Below are positions 1 to 9,863 of a DNA stretch of 62,028 nucleotides, in pieces. Numbering within the stretch: position 1 is the stretch's first letter; every line of letters begins with the position of its first letter. This DNA is from JAEUMW01 sp039807745. Lineage in GTDB: Bacteria; Pseudomonadota; Gammaproteobacteria; Burkholderiales; JAEUMW01. The stretch is taken from contig JBDHRV010000004.1 of assembly GCA_039807745.1 (NCBI GenBank), forward strand, positions 1-62,028, written 5' to 3'. The translations under genes were made by a program, and so were the position numbers. Under the pieces are notes generated by a model. It had not been told where the DNA came from. It ran no database searches and was given only the letters and a program-made list of their open reading frames with translations.

Positions 1-121
1 AATGGTCCTCGGCGTGCACCGCGGCAAAGACCGCGGGCCGTTCGACTCTCGGGAAATGGGTTTGGGCGGATCAAGCCTCACCTGCAGCGCGCGGCCCGTC
101 TGCACATGGAACTTGCCAAGA

Positions 122-364
122 ATGGCCATTTACGCATATACGGAGTACTTTGAGAAGGAGGTGCTCCGAAAGCGCCCCTACCTCAAGAAGGAATGGTGCG
201 CTTATGTACTGGAGAACGCTGACCGTTCCGAGCCGCAGGAGCACAACCGGTTTCGGTATTGGGCGCCGATTGCGGAACTGGGGGGTCGTTACTTGAGAGT
301 GATCACTCTCGAAGATCGCGTGACGATCCATAACGCTTTTCCAGATCGGGATTTCAAGCCATGA
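122..364 (+). CDS. DUF4258-like small protein, possible toxin of a DUF4258/DUF2283 pair
   Basis: This 80-residue protein begins MAIYAYTEYFEKEVLRKRPY and ends NAFPDRDFKP, a pattern I associate with DUF4258-type proteins, a RelE-like fold family. The open frame continues upstream, but the residues before the internal ATG look random, so I start at the ATG at 122. Its stop overlaps the start of the DUF2283 gene by 4 bp (ATGA), so the two are probably translationally coupled. A toxin-antitoxin role is inferred from this pairing and from small size; no catalytic residue can be assigned by eye. Family assignment is from memory and moderately certain. Confidence 0.6.
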   Translation: MAIYAYTEYFEKEVLRKRPYLKKEWCAYVLENADRSEPQEHNRFRYWAPIAELGGRYLRVITLEDRVTIHNAFPDRDFKP

Positions 365-579
365 AGCTGAACTATCACCCAGACACGGACTCCCTATATA
401 TCGACCTGTCGGAGCGGCCGAGCGTTGAGACCCGAGAAATTTCGGAAGGTGTCCTTCTGGACTATGACGCGGAAGGCAGGCTAGTAGGAATCGACATCGA
501 TAACGCCAGCAAGAAGGTTGACTTACGAAAGCTTACGCTCAGCAAGCTACCTGGCAAGATCGAAACGGCTGCTGCATAG
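361..579 (+). CDS. DUF2283 family protein
   Basis: This 72-residue protein has the DUF2283 pattern: YHPDTDSLYIDLSERPS near the N-terminus, then a GVLLDYDAEGRLVGIDIDNA stretch. DUF2283 proteins are short and of unknown biochemical role. They are often encoded next to DUF4258 proteins, and that is the arrangement here, with a 4-bp overlap. It would be the antitoxin-like partner if the pair is a toxin-antitoxin module. No DNA-binding motif is visible, so autoregulation is not supported by the sequence. Confidence 0.75.
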   Translation: MKLNYHPDTDSLYIDLSERPSVETREISEGVLLDYDAEGRLVGIDIDNASKKVDLRKLTLSKLPGKIETAAA

Positions 580-744
580 GCGGCAGTCGGCTTCGAGAAG
601 AGCCAAGTTTGCACCGCGAAGCACTGCTCGGCGTTTTTTGGTCGTTCGCTCAGCTGACTGGCGCATCATCGGTCTGCGGGTCACCGCAGTACCTGACCGA
701 CGCAGACCTCAAAGATAAGCGGGGACAGACCTGCCGCGTCCCGC

Positions 745-2271
745 CTATCTGACCCCGGCGACCGGCCGCATCTGCGTATCGCAAACACCGCCGACGCGCA
801 CGGTCGCGAACGTGTCTGGCCCCTGGCAGTTCGCTCCGCGGTCCTTGAGGCGGCAGGTCAGTTCCAGCGGCTGACCCGCCCGCAGCCACGGTGGCGTGGT
901 GCGATAGCGGCCCACTTCGGCAAACTGGCAACCGCGCGGAATGCCGTACGGGGGGCAGGCGGACGCGGTCTTCAGATCGATCTTGCGTTCATCGATCACG
1001 AATCCCGGATAGCGGTCGACAATGTCCACCGCGTCGCGATCGTCCTTCGCTTCGACTACAAAACTTCGAAACCGGTAGCCGCCCTCGGTTCTCTCATCGA
1101 CGCGGATGCGCATGTTGGCAATCAGCGCGAAATCGTTTCCGCGGCGGGCGACGGCGCCGGTGATGTATTCCACCCGGTCGTAATTCGGGAAGCACTTGGC
1201 CATCGCGGGCGCGTGATAGTAGTGGCGAAGGTTCTTGAGATCAGCAACCGAATTGCCAGGGAAGATCTCGGCGAGGTCCCGATCTTCGCCAAACAGGATT
1301 CGCTGCACGGTGGGAACGCTCTGCTCGTACATGGCCTGCAGCTTGGCGTAGTAACCACCGCGCGCGCTACTGCTCAAGTCTTCCCGCAGAAAACAGGAGG
1401 TCAGGCCGGAGGTCTGGGTCAGCAGTTCGTCCCAGATGTTGTATTGTGAAACCTTCGACGATACGCCGACGAAATCCCCTTCGCTGCTGCAACCCTGTCC
1501 GGCGCGGCAGCCGCCGCGGCCGCGATTGCGGATCGACAGGGCGATGATGTTGCGCTCGCAACTCCCGTAGGCACTGCATCCCCGGTCCAGGTGCCCCTCG
1601 AAGATTGCCGTTCGCATCGTGAAATCGAGATGCCGGGCCCGGTCCAGGGCGTCGCTCGGCCAGTCGCCCCGATGCTCCCGGATGAAACGGTCCCATGCGC
1701 CCTGCAGTGACGAGCGCCGTCCGATCAGGTTCCGATTGACGTCGTCGCATTCCGGCGAATCGTGGAATGCGCGAATGATGGCGTCCAGTTCGCCTTGCGG
1801 CCGGGCAGTGGCGGGCTCACCGGCGCCGCGAGCAACGGGCGGATCGAAGAACGGTGCCTTCTCCATCGCATACATCCGCCGCGCATCGATCACATGGCGA
1901 ACGCTGTCGTCGCAATGGTGATTGTCCACCGTCAGCGTCTTGCGCTGGTTGACCGCCTGTTTGAATTGTTCGGTGGATGCGGGTGTGGCGGTTCGTGCAT
2001 CCACGACGATTCGAAAGCCGACATAGGGTGTGCCGCTGCTGTCGGTCAGCGGTTCGCCGGCGCGGATCACGAGACATGGAATCAGCGATGTGCCTTGCGA
2101 CAGGGAACCCGCCGGCGAAGTCGCTCCGGACCGCTGAAAAGCGTCGATATCGTAGTACGGCACATCGAGCGAGCCGTTGAATTGATACAGCGTCATCACC
2201 GGCGTTGCGGGGATGTGCGCCCATGCGCGCGACGCGAGCAGCAGGACGAGAAGGAAAGGGGGGAGCTTCAT
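745..2271 (-). CDS. Secreted protein of unknown function, cysteine-rich
   Basis: I do not recognise this 508-residue protein. I chose the ATG at 2271 because it starts a good signal peptide: MKLP, a hydrophobic core PFLLVLLLASR, then an AWA-type cleavage site. The open frame continues 501 bp further upstream, but that part has no signal peptide and looks non-coding. The mature protein has about fourteen cysteines, several in close pairs (for example RGCSAYGSCERN and GGCRAGQGCSSEG), which fits a disulfide-bonded periplasmic or extracellular protein. It stands alone, divergent from the carbon-metabolism block. Confidence 0.7.
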   Translation of the reverse strand: MKLPPFLLVLLLASRAWAHIPATPVMTLYQFNGSLDVPYYDIDAFQRSGATSPAGSLSQGTSLIPCLVIRAGEPLTDSSGTPYVGFRIVVDARTATPASTEQFKQAVNQRKTLTVDNHHCDDSVRHVIDARRMYAMEKAPFFDPPVARGAGEPATARPQGELDAIIRAFHDSPECDDVNRNLIGRRSSLQGAWDRFIREHRGDWPSDALDRARHLDFTMRTAIFEGHLDRGCSAYGSCERNIIALSIRNRGRGGCRAGQGCSSEGDFVGVSSKVSQYNIWDELLTQTSGLTSCFLREDLSSSARGGYYAKLQAMYEQSVPTVQRILFGEDRDLAEIFPGNSVADLKNLRHYYHAPAMAKCFPNYDRVEYITGAVARRGNDFALIANMRIRVDERTEGGYRFRSFVVEAKDDRDAVDIVDRYPGFVIDERKIDLKTASACPPYGIPRGCQFAEVGRYRTTPPWLRAGQPLELTCRLKDRGANCQGPDTFATVRVGGVCDTQMRPVAGVR

Positions 2272-2575
2272 GTCGAGGCTGAGTTCGATTCGATCAGGCC
2301 GAAAGCATACCTGGCCGCGCGCTTCCGGGCTCGCTGATCTTGAGGCGTGCGGGTAGACGGTCGAAGGCGCATGGGACATCATAAGGCCCCGGCGAAGAGT
2401 CCGGCTCGATGTATTCGGCGACCGCCCGCGTGGCAATGAGGGAATGCGGCAGCCTGCTCGTGCCGGGTGTTGATCTTGAAGACCTTCGACTCTCCATTGG
2501 GTGCAACACTTCGGCGAACGTGGGTGGAGCGCCGCATCGCCCAGGCGGTCAAGTGATCGGGAACAGGAGAATGCG
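2272..2575. other. Intergenic region of 304 bp between divergent genes
   Basis: This stretch separates the secreted-protein gene (minus strand) from the histidine phosphatase gene (plus strand). Promoters for both directions should lie here, including the likely main promoter of the carbon-metabolism block. I see no convincing -35/-10 pair, hairpin or repeat. Short open frames across it have no recognisable protein character. Confidence 0.4.
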
Positions 2576-3172
2576 GTGAGCGAGACGTTACCGATGGTGT
2601 ATCTTGCCCGCCACGGCGACACGGCGTGGAGCCTCACCGGACAGCACACGGGGCTTACCGACCTGCCGCTCACCGAGCGTGGCGAGCGCAATGCGCAACG
2701 GCTGGGCGCCCGGCTTGCGGAGCTGAGCGTCACGAAGGTGTACACGAGTCCCCTCCAGCGCGCGGTGCGCACCTGCGAGCTCGCCGGCTTCGGCGCCGCT
2801 GCCGAGCTGGACCCCGATCTCGTGGAATGGAACTACGGCGAATACGAGGGACGGCGGACGCAAGATATTCACATCGAGCGTCCAGACTGGCGGATCTTTC
2901 GCGACGGCTGTCCCGGCGGCGAGACGCTGGCGGAGGTCGGCGCGCGTGCCGATCGCGTGATCGCTCGGGCGCGCGCGATCGGCAGCAACGTGCTCGTCTT
3001 TTCGAGCGGTCACATCCTGCGGGTGCTCGCGGCGCGCTGGCTCGGACTCGATCCGTCGGCCGGGCAGTTTCTCCTGCTCAGCACGGCGAGCCTGAGCGCG
3101 CTCGGCTACGAGCACGATCGCTCGGAGCCGGTGATCCGGCTGTGGGACGAGACGCGCCACGTCGGGGCGTGA
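2576..3172 (+). CDS. Histidine phosphatase (phosphoglycerate mutase-like)
   Basis: This 198-residue histidine phosphatase superfamily protein has the phosphohistidine motif YLARHGDTAW with the catalytic His at about residue 13. The second conserved His is in SSGHILRVLAARW. I start at the GTG at 2576 because AGGAGA lies 5 nt upstream, whereas the longer frame has no ribosome binding site. Members dephosphorylate small phospho-substrates or act as mutases, and the substrate cannot be read from sequence. It is the first gene of the storage-carbon block, 25 bp before glgP, so a sugar phosphate or phosphoglycerate substrate is a reasonable guess. Length is typical of the phosphatase rather than the dPGM subgroup. 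Confidence 0.85.
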   Translation: MSETLPMVYLARHGDTAWSLTGQHTGLTDLPLTERGERNAQRLGARLAELSVTKVYTSPLQRAVRTCELAGFGAAAELDPDLVEWNYGEYEGRRTQDIHIERPDWRIFRDGCPGGETLAEVGARADRVIARARAIGSNVLVFSSGHILRVLAARWLGLDPSAGQFLLLSTASLSALGYEHDRSEPVIRLWDETRHVGA

Positions 3173-3197
3173 CGATGGGTTGGGTCTGGAGGTGAAG

Positions 3198-5714
3198 ATG
3201 GCAAGGACAGCGCAACTGGATGCAGGCGGCGCGACTGCCGCGGCATCGAACGAATCGGCGAAGCTCCTCGCGCAGTACGGCTGTGGCCCGATCCGCTTCG
3301 TCGGCACCGACAACGCCTTCTACGAGCGCCACCTCGTCTTCGACAGCGTGGTGGATCCCGCCGCCGCCGGTGCGCGCGAGCGGTTCGAAGCGCTCGCCCG
3401 CTCGGTACGCGACATTCTCGCGCACCGCTGGGTGCTCACCCACGATACCCACGCCCGCGCCGATCCCAAGCGCGTGTACTACCTGTCGATGGAGTTCCTC
3501 ATCGGGCGTTCGCTCGCGAACAACGTGACGAACCTTGTGCTCGATTCGCTGGTCGAGCAGAAGGTGGCACGGAAGAACATCGACTGGCTCGGGGCGCTCG
3601 AAGAGGAGCCGGACGCGGGGCTGGGCAACGGCGGTCTCGGCCGTCTTGCCGCGTGCTTTCTCGATTCGCTCGCCACCCTCGAGATTCCGGCGATGGGCTA
3701 CGGCCTGCGCTACGAGTACGGGATCTTCCGGCAGACCATCGACAACGGCTGGCAGCAGGAATGCCCGGACAACTGGCTGCGGCGCCCCGACCCGTGGGAA
3801 GTCGCGCGCCCGAACGAAACCGTGGAGGTCCGGCTCGGCTGTTCGTTCCGTATGCACGAGGGCTGCCTCACGCTGATTCCGAATCTGCCCTCCAGCCTGA
3901 TCGGCATGCCGTTCGATCGGCCGGTGGTGGGGTACGGCGGCAAGACCGTCAATACGCTCCGGCTGTGGGCGGCGGCGGCGCCCGACTACTTCGATTTCCA
4001 GGCTTTCAGCAGCGGCAACTTTGTCGCCGCGCTGGCCGAGACGCTCGCCGCAGAGTCGTTGACGCGCGTGCTCTATCCCGACGATTCCACCACCCGTGGC
4101 CAGGCGCTGCGCTTCCTGCAGGAATACTTCCTCGTCGCGTGCTCGCTGGCGGATCTCGTGCGCCGTTTCCGGGCCGCGAACACCGACTGGCGCAGACTGC
4201 CGGAGAAGGTTGCGATCCAGTTGAACGATACCCACCCGACACTCGCAGTGCCGGAGCTGATGCGCATCCTGCTGGACGACGCCGGGCTCGCGTGGGACGA
4301 GGCGTGGGCGCTCACGCGCGCGACGCTTGCCTACACCAATCACACCTTGCTGCCCGAAGCGCTCGAGAAGTGGCCGGTCGCGTGGTTCGAGACGGTCCTG
4401 CCGCGCCACCTCGCGATCATCTACGAGATCAACCGGCGCTTGCTGGACGAGGTGCGCACGCGCTTCCCCGGCGACACCGGGCGCGTCGAGCGCGTGAGCC
4501 TGATCGAGGAGGGGACGGTGCCGCACGTGCGGATGGCGAATCTCGCCATCGTCGGCTCGCACAGCACCAACGGGGTGGCGGCGATCCATTCGGAGCTCCT
4601 GCGCACGATGACGGTGCCGGATCTCGCCGAGCTCTTTCCCGAGCGCTTCGGCAACAAGACCAACGGCGTGACGCCGCGCCGCTGGCTGCGGCTCGCCAAT
4701 CCGTCGCTCGCCGGTACGATCACGGCTGCCATCGGCGAGGGCTGGATCACGGATCTGACGCAGCTTCGCAGACTTGCGCCCCTGGCCGACGATCCCGCCT
4801 TCCGCGCGGCGTTCCGCCAGGCGAAGCGTGCGGCGAAGGTGCGCTTCGCCGATTGGCTGAAGACGACTTCCGGGCAGAGCGTCGATCCCGACACCATTTT
4901 CGATTGCCAGGTAAAGCGCATCCACGAATACAAGCGCCAGCTCCTGAATGCGCTGCGCGTGGTGGTCCTCTACGACCGGCTGCGGGCCGATCCCGGACTC
5001 GACATGCCGCCGCGCACCTTCTTCTTCGCCGGCAAGGCGGCGCCCGCGTATCACCTTGCCAAAGTGATCATCAAGTTCATCAACGATCTCGCCGCCACCG
5101 TCGATGGCGATCCAGCGGTGCGCGGACGGCTGAAAGTGCTGTTTCTGCCCGAGTACCGCGTGACGCTGGCCGAGCGCCTGATTCCGGCGGCCGATGTCTC
5201 GAATCAGATATCGACCGCGGGGTACGAGGCGAGCGGCACCAGCAACATGAAATTCATGATGAACGGGGCGCTGACACTCGGCACGCGCGACGGCGCGACG
5301 ATCGAGATGGCGCAGGAGGCGGGCGAGGAGAACTTCTTCCTGTTCGGCCTCACCGCGGGTGAGGTCGCGGAAAGCCGCTCCTGGTACCGGCCGCAATGGC
5401 ATTACGAGCACGAACCGCAGACCCGTGCCGCGCTCGACCTCGTGTTCTCGGGCCACTTCAACCGCCGCGAGACGGGGATCTGCGAACCGCTGCGCGAGGC
5501 GCTGCTCACGCAGGGCGATCACTACATGCACCTCGCCGATCTGGGCAGCTATCTGGAGGCGGACGCCCGCCTCCTCGCGCTCCATGCCGATGCCGAGGAC
5601 TGGACGCGCAAGGCGATCCGCAACGTCGCGGCGTCCGGGAAGTTCTCGAGCGATCGCACCATCGCCGAGTACGCGGCCGACATCTGGCGGGTAAAACCCT
5701 TCCGGTTGTCGTAG
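3198..5714 (+). CDS. glgP: Glycogen (alpha-glucan) phosphorylase
   Basis: This 838-residue protein phosphorolyses alpha-1,4-glucan to glucose-1-phosphate in the cytoplasm. It shows the family signatures MEFLIGRSLANN and GNGGLGRLAACFLDSLATL near the N-terminus. The PLP site EASGTSNMKFMMNGA puts the Schiff-base lysine at about residue 685. Length is normal for the family. I use the ATG at 3198, which has GGAGG about 7 nt upstream, rather than the ATG six codons earlier. The next gene, pgm, converts the product to glucose-6-phosphate, so the order follows the pathway. No allosteric phosphorylation site is expected in bacterial enzymes. Confidence 0.97.
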   Translation: MARTAQLDAGGATAAASNESAKLLAQYGCGPIRFVGTDNAFYERHLVFDSVVDPAAAGARERFEALARSVRDILAHRWVLTHDTHARADPKRVYYLSMEFLIGRSLANNVTNLVLDSLVEQKVARKNIDWLGALEEEPDAGLGNGGLGRLAACFLDSLATLEIPAMGYGLRYEYGIFRQTIDNGWQQECPDNWLRRPDPWEVARPNETVEVRLGCSFRMHEGCLTLIPNLPSSLIGMPFDRPVVGYGGKTVNTLRLWAAAAPDYFDFQAFSSGNFVAALAETLAAESLTRVLYPDDSTTRGQALRFLQEYFLVACSLADLVRRFRAANTDWRRLPEKVAIQLNDTHPTLAVPELMRILLDDAGLAWDEAWALTRATLAYTNHTLLPEALEKWPVAWFETVLPRHLAIIYEINRRLLDEVRTRFPGDTGRVERVSLIEEGTVPHVRMANLAIVGSHSTNGVAAIHSELLRTMTVPDLAELFPERFGNKTNGVTPRRWLRLANPSLAGTITAAIGEGWITDLTQLRRLAPLADDPAFRAAFRQAKRAAKVRFADWLKTTSGQSVDPDTIFDCQVKRIHEYKRQLLNALRVVVLYDRLRADPGLDMPPRTFFFAGKAAPAYHLAKVIIKFINDLAATVDGDPAVRGRLKVLFLPEYRVTLAERLIPAADVSNQISTAGYEASGTSNMKFMMNGALTLGTRDGATIEMAQEAGEENFFLFGLTAGEVAESRSWYRPQWHYEHEPQTRAALDLVFSGHFNRRETGICEPLREALLTQGDHYMHLADLGSYLEADARLLALHADAEDWTRKAIRNVAASGKFSSDRTIAEYAADIWRVKPFRLS

Positions 5715-5749
5715 CATTGCGGAACAAATCACAGGGAGGATATAGAGCC

Positions 5750-7390
5750 ATGGCCGTTTCCCCGCTCGCGGGCAAGCCCGCGTCCAGATCGATGCTCGTC
5801 GACGTGGCGCAGCTTGAAGCCGCTTACTATGATCGCCGCCCGGACCCCGGTGACCCGAACCAGCTCGTGAGCTTCGGCACCAGCGGCCACCGCGGCTCGC
5901 CGTTCTCGGGTTCGTTCACCGAGACCCACATTCTGGCCATCACCCAGGCGATCTGCGAGTACCGCCGCGGCCAGGGCACCGACGGCCCGCTGTACATGGG
6001 CAAGGATACCCATGGCCTGTCCGGTCCGGCGCAGCGCACCGCGCTCGAAGTGCTGGCGGCGAACGGCGTCACCACCGTGATCCAGAGGGACGACGGCTTC
6101 ACGCCCACCCCCTCGGTCTCGCACGCGATACTCGTGCACAACCGCGGCCGCGTCGGTCATCTTGCCGACGGCATCGTCATCACGCCCTCGCACAACCCGC
6201 CCGAGGACGGCGGCTTCAAGTACAACCCCCCCAACGGCGGCCCGGCCGACACCGACGTGACCGGCTGGGTGCAGAACCGCGCCAACGAGATACTGCGCGC
6301 GGCCAACCGCGACGTGAAGCGCATGTCGTACACGGCCGCGATGGCGGCAGCCACGACGCGCCAGGAAGACTTCATCCTGCCCTACGTCGAGGACCTGAGG
6401 CACGTCATCGACATGGATGCGATCCGCGCCGCGGGGCTCAGGCTCGCGGTCGATCCCCTGGGCGGCGCCGCGGTGCATTACTGGGAGCCGATCAACCGTA
6501 CCTACGGGCTCGACATCACGGTCGTCAATCCGAGCGTCGATCCGACCTTCTCGTTCATGACGGTCGACCACGACGGCAAGATCCGTATGGACTGCTCGAG
6601 CCCCTATGCGATGGCGAGCCTGGTCGGGCTGAAGGACCGCTATCGCGTCGCCTTCGCGAACGATCCGGACTCCGATCGCCACGGCATCGTCACGCCGTCC
6701 GCGGGGCTCATGAATCCGAATCACTATCTCGCGGTCGCGATCCACTACCTGCTCACGCACCGGCCGGAGTGGCCGCGGCAGGCAGTCGTCGGCAAGACGC
6801 TCGTGAGCAGCGGCATCATCGACCGCGTCGTGCGCAAGCTCGGGCGCACGCTCTCGGAGGTGCCGGTCGGCTTCAAGTGGTTCACGCCGGGACTGCTCGA
6901 CGGGTCGGTGTGCTTCGGCGGCGAGGAGAGCGCGGGGGCGAGCTTCCTGCGGCGCGACGGTGGCGTGTGGACCACCGACAAGGACGGCCTGATCCTGAAC
7001 CTGCTCGCCGCCGAGATCACGGCGCGCACCGGCCGCGATCCGGGCGAGCACTACCGCGCGCTCACGGCGGAGTTCGGCGCGCCCCATTACACGCGCATCG
7101 ACGCCGCCGCGAGCCCCGCACAGAAGGCACGGCTCGGAAAACTCTCGCCGCAGGCCGTCACCGCCGCTACACTCGCGGGCGAACCGATCAGGGACAAGCT
7201 CACGCGCGCGCCGGGCAACGATGCGCCGATCGGCGGGCTCAAGGTGGTGACCGAGAACGGCTGGTTCGCAGCGCGGCCCTCCGGCACGGAGAACATCTAC
7301 AAGATCTACGCGGAGAGCTTCAAGGACGAAGCGCACTTGAAGACCATCGTCACCGAGGCGCAGCAGATCGTGAATAGTGCGCTCGGGTGA
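5750..7390 (+). CDS. pgm: Phosphoglucomutase (alpha-D-glucose phosphate-specific)
   Basis: This 546-residue enzyme interconverts glucose-1-phosphate and glucose-6-phosphate, linking GlgP to Pgi and Zwf. Early residues carry LVSFGTSGHRG. The active-site loop GIVITPSHNPPEDGGFKYN has the phosphoserine at about residue 147, and the C-terminal phosphate-binding loop reads ARPSGTENIYKIYAES. The length equals that of E. coli Pgm. The ATG at 5750 is preceded by AGGGAGGA with good spacing. It sits 35 bp after glgP and 31 bp before the phosphoketolase gene, within the same co-directional block. Confidence 0.97.
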   Translation: MAVSPLAGKPASRSMLVDVAQLEAAYYDRRPDPGDPNQLVSFGTSGHRGSPFSGSFTETHILAITQAICEYRRGQGTDGPLYMGKDTHGLSGPAQRTALEVLAANGVTTVIQRDDGFTPTPSVSHAILVHNRGRVGHLADGIVITPSHNPPEDGGFKYNPPNGGPADTDVTGWVQNRANEILRAANRDVKRMSYTAAMAAATTRQEDFILPYVEDLRHVIDMDAIRAAGLRLAVDPLGGAAVHYWEPINRTYGLDITVVNPSVDPTFSFMTVDHDGKIRMDCSSPYAMASLVGLKDRYRVAFANDPDSDRHGIVTPSAGLMNPNHYLAVAIHYLLTHRPEWPRQAVVGKTLVSSGIIDRVVRKLGRTLSEVPVGFKWFTPGLLDGSVCFGGEESAGASFLRRDGGVWTTDKDGLILNLLAAEITARTGRDPGEHYRALTAEFGAPHYTRIDAAASPAQKARLGKLSPQAVTAATLAGEPIRDKLTRAPGNDAPIGGLKVVTENGWFAARPSGTENIYKIYAESFKDEAHLKTIVTEAQQIVNSALG

Positions 7391-7421
7391 CTCGCGTACC
7401 TGTTACAGAAGGAAGATCGAC

Positions 7422-9845
7422 ATGAATCAGCTTGCCACGCCGCCGGAGCTTTCCGCTTTCGGTCCCGCCCGCTCGACCGTGACCGGCGCGCCGCTGTCGG
7501 CGGACGATCTGCGCCGCATCGATGCCTTCTGGCGCGCGTGCAACTACCTGTCGCTCGGCATGATCTTCCTGCGCGACAATCCGTTGCTGCGCACGCCGCT
7601 CGAGCCGGCGCATGTCAAACACCGGCTGCTCGGGCACTGGGGGACGAGCCCCGCGCTCTCGTTCTGCTATGCGCACCTGAACCGCGTGATCAAGCGCGAC
7701 GACCTCGACATGATCTTCATGGCGGGTCCGGGTCACGGCGCGCCCGGCGTGCTCGGGCCGGTGTATCTGGAGGGCAGCTATTCGGAGATCTACCCTGACA
7801 AGAGCCTCGACGAGGAAGGGTTGCTGCGCTTCTTCCGCCAGTTCTCCTTCCCCGGCGGCATCGGCAGTCACTGCACGCCCGAGACGCCGGGGTCGATCCA
7901 CGAGGGCGGCGAACTCGGTTACGTGCTCTCCCACGCCTGCGGCGCAGCCTTCGACAACCCGGAGCTGATCGTCGCCGCGGTGGTCGGTGACGGCGAGGCG
8001 GAAACCGGCCCGCTCGCGACGTCCTGGCACATCAGCAAGTTCCTGAACCCGATCCGCGACGGGGCGGTGCTGCCGATCCTGAATCTGAACGGCTACAAGA
8101 TCAACAACCCGACGCTGCTCGCGCGCATCACCCGCGAAGAGTTGGAGGATCTTCTGCGCGGCTGCGGCTGGACGCCGCATTTCGTGGAGGGCTCCGACCC
8201 GCCGAGCATGCATCAGGCGATGGCCGCGACGCTCGATCAGTGTCTCGCCGATATCCGTGCCGCGCAGCAGGCGGCGCGCGCGAGCGGCAGCGCGACGCGC
8301 CCGCGCTGGCCGATGATCGTGCTGCGCGCGCCGAAGGGCTGGACCGCGCCGGCGGCCATCGACGGCCACAAGGTCGAAGGCTTCTGGCGGGCACATCAGG
8401 TGCCGATGGCAGACGTGCAGACCAACGCGGCGCACCTGAAGGTGCTCGAGGACTGGATGCGTGGCTATCGCCCGGAAGAGCTCTTCGACGCGAACGGGAC
8501 ACCCATCTCCGAACTGCTCGCACTGCCGCCGCGCGGCGCGCGCCGCATGGGCTCGAATCCACACGCGAACGGCGGGCTGCTCAAGAGGGCATTGCGCATG
8601 CCGGACTTTCGCGACTATGCCACCAAGTTCGAGCAGCCCGGCTGCACCCGCGTCGAGAACACGAAGCCGCTCGGCAGCTTCCTGCGGGACATCATGCGCG
8701 ACAACCCGCGCAACTTCCGTGTGTTCGGGCCCGACGAGAACACGTCGAACCGGCTCGCCGCGATCTACGAGGCGAGCAAGAAGCTCTGGCTCGCGCAGTA
8801 CTTCCCGGAGGACGCGGATGGGACCGAGATCGCCCCCGACGGTCGCGTGGTGGAGATGCTCTCGGAGCACACCATGGAAGGCATGCTGGAAGGCTATCTC
8901 CTCACGGGCCGGCACGGCTTCCTGTCCTCGTACGAGGCGTTCGTGCACGTGATCGACTCCATGTTCAACCAGCACGCGAAGTGGCTGGAAGTCTGCAACC
9001 ATCTCTCGTGGCGGGAGGAGATCGCATCGCTCAATCTGCTCGTCACCTCCACCGTCTGGCGCCAGGACCACAACGGGTTCACGCACCAGGACCCCGGTTT
9101 CCTCGACGTGGTGGTGAACAAGAGCGCGCGCGTCTGCCGCATCTACCTGCCGCCGGATGCGAACTGCCTGCTCTCGGTGGCCGATCACTGCCTGCGCTCC
9201 GAGAACTACGTGAACGTGATCGTCGCCGACAAGCAGTCGCACCTGCAGTATCTCGACATGGACGCCGCGATCATCCACTGCACCAAGGGCATCGGCATCT
9301 GGCGCCACGCGAGCAATGACGAAGGCGTGGAGCCCGACGTCGTGATGTGCTCGGCGGGCGACATTCCGACGCTCGAGGCGCTCGCCGCCACCGCGCTGCT
9401 GCGCGCCGAGTTTCCCGATCTCAAGCTCCGCTTCGTGAACGTGGTCGACCTCTTCAAGCTGCAGCCCGACACCGAGCATCCGCACGGTCTGTCGGACCGC
9501 GACTTCGACAGCCTCTTCACCGTCGACCGCCCGATCATCTTCAACTTCCACGGGTATCCGTGGCTGATCCACCGCCTCGCCTACCGCCGCACCAACCATC
9601 GCAACCTGCACGTGCGCGGCTACAAGGAAAAGGGCAACATCAACACCCCGCTCGAGCTCGCCATCAACAATCAGATCGACCGCTTCAGCCTCGCCATCGA
9701 CGTGATCGACCGCGTGCCGCGGCTGCGGGTGGCGGGTGCGCATGCCAAGGAGAAGTTCCGCAACCTGCAGATCGAGTGCCGCAACCACGCGCACGAAGAG
9801 GGCATCGACCGACCCGACATGGCGAACTGGTGCTGGCCGTACTGA
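7422..9845 (+). CDS. xfp: D-xylulose-5-phosphate / D-fructose-6-phosphate phosphoketolase
   Basis: This 807-residue TPP enzyme cleaves xylulose-5-P or fructose-6-P with phosphate into acetyl-P plus glyceraldehyde-3-P or erythrose-4-P. It matches the phosphoketolase family over its full length: RAANYLS-like RACNYLSLGMIFLRDNP at the N-terminus, GHWGTSPALSFCYAHLNR, GPGHGAPG, and the TPP-binding stretch VVGDGEAETGPLATSW. The start at 7422 follows GGAAGA. It is placed between pgm and transaldolase. No acetate kinase or phosphotransacetylase gene lies in the window, so acetyl-P must be used by enzymes encoded elsewhere. Dual substrate use is typical of proteobacterial homologues but cannot be proven from sequence. 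Confidence 0.96.
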   Translation: MNQLATPPELSAFGPARSTVTGAPLSADDLRRIDAFWRACNYLSLGMIFLRDNPLLRTPLEPAHVKHRLLGHWGTSPALSFCYAHLNRVIKRDDLDMIFMAGPGHGAPGVLGPVYLEGSYSEIYPDKSLDEEGLLRFFRQFSFPGGIGSHCTPETPGSIHEGGELGYVLSHACGAAFDNPELIVAAVVGDGEAETGPLATSWHISKFLNPIRDGAVLPILNLNGYKINNPTLLARITREELEDLLRGCGWTPHFVEGSDPPSMHQAMAATLDQCLADIRAAQQAARASGSATRPRWPMIVLRAPKGWTAPAAIDGHKVEGFWRAHQVPMADVQTNAAHLKVLEDWMRGYRPEELFDANGTPISELLALPPRGARRMGSNPHANGGLLKRALRMPDFRDYATKFEQPGCTRVENTKPLGSFLRDIMRDNPRNFRVFGPDENTSNRLAAIYEASKKLWLAQYFPEDADGTEIAPDGRVVEMLSEHTMEGMLEGYLLTGRHGFLSSYEAFVHVIDSMFNQHAKWLEVCNHLSWREEIASLNLLVTSTVWRQDHNGFTHQDPGFLDVVVNKSARVCRIYLPPDANCLLSVADHCLRSENYVNVIVADKQSHLQYLDMDAAIIHCTKGIGIWRHASNDEGVEPDVVMCSAGDIPTLEALAATALLRAEFPDLKLRFVNVVDLFKLQPDTEHPHGLSDRDFDSLFTVDRPIIFNFHGYPWLIHRLAYRRTNHRNLHVRGYKEKGNINTPLELAINNQIDRFSLAIDVIDRVPRLRVAGAHAKEKFRNLQIECRNHAHEEGIDRPDMANWCWPY

Positions 9846-9863
9846 CGCCTCGGACCCTGGACC

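Noticed and set aside
3078..5732. An 884-codon minus-strand frame opposite glgP
   Set aside because: It lies wholly antisense to a clear glycogen phosphorylase and shows no protein family pattern.
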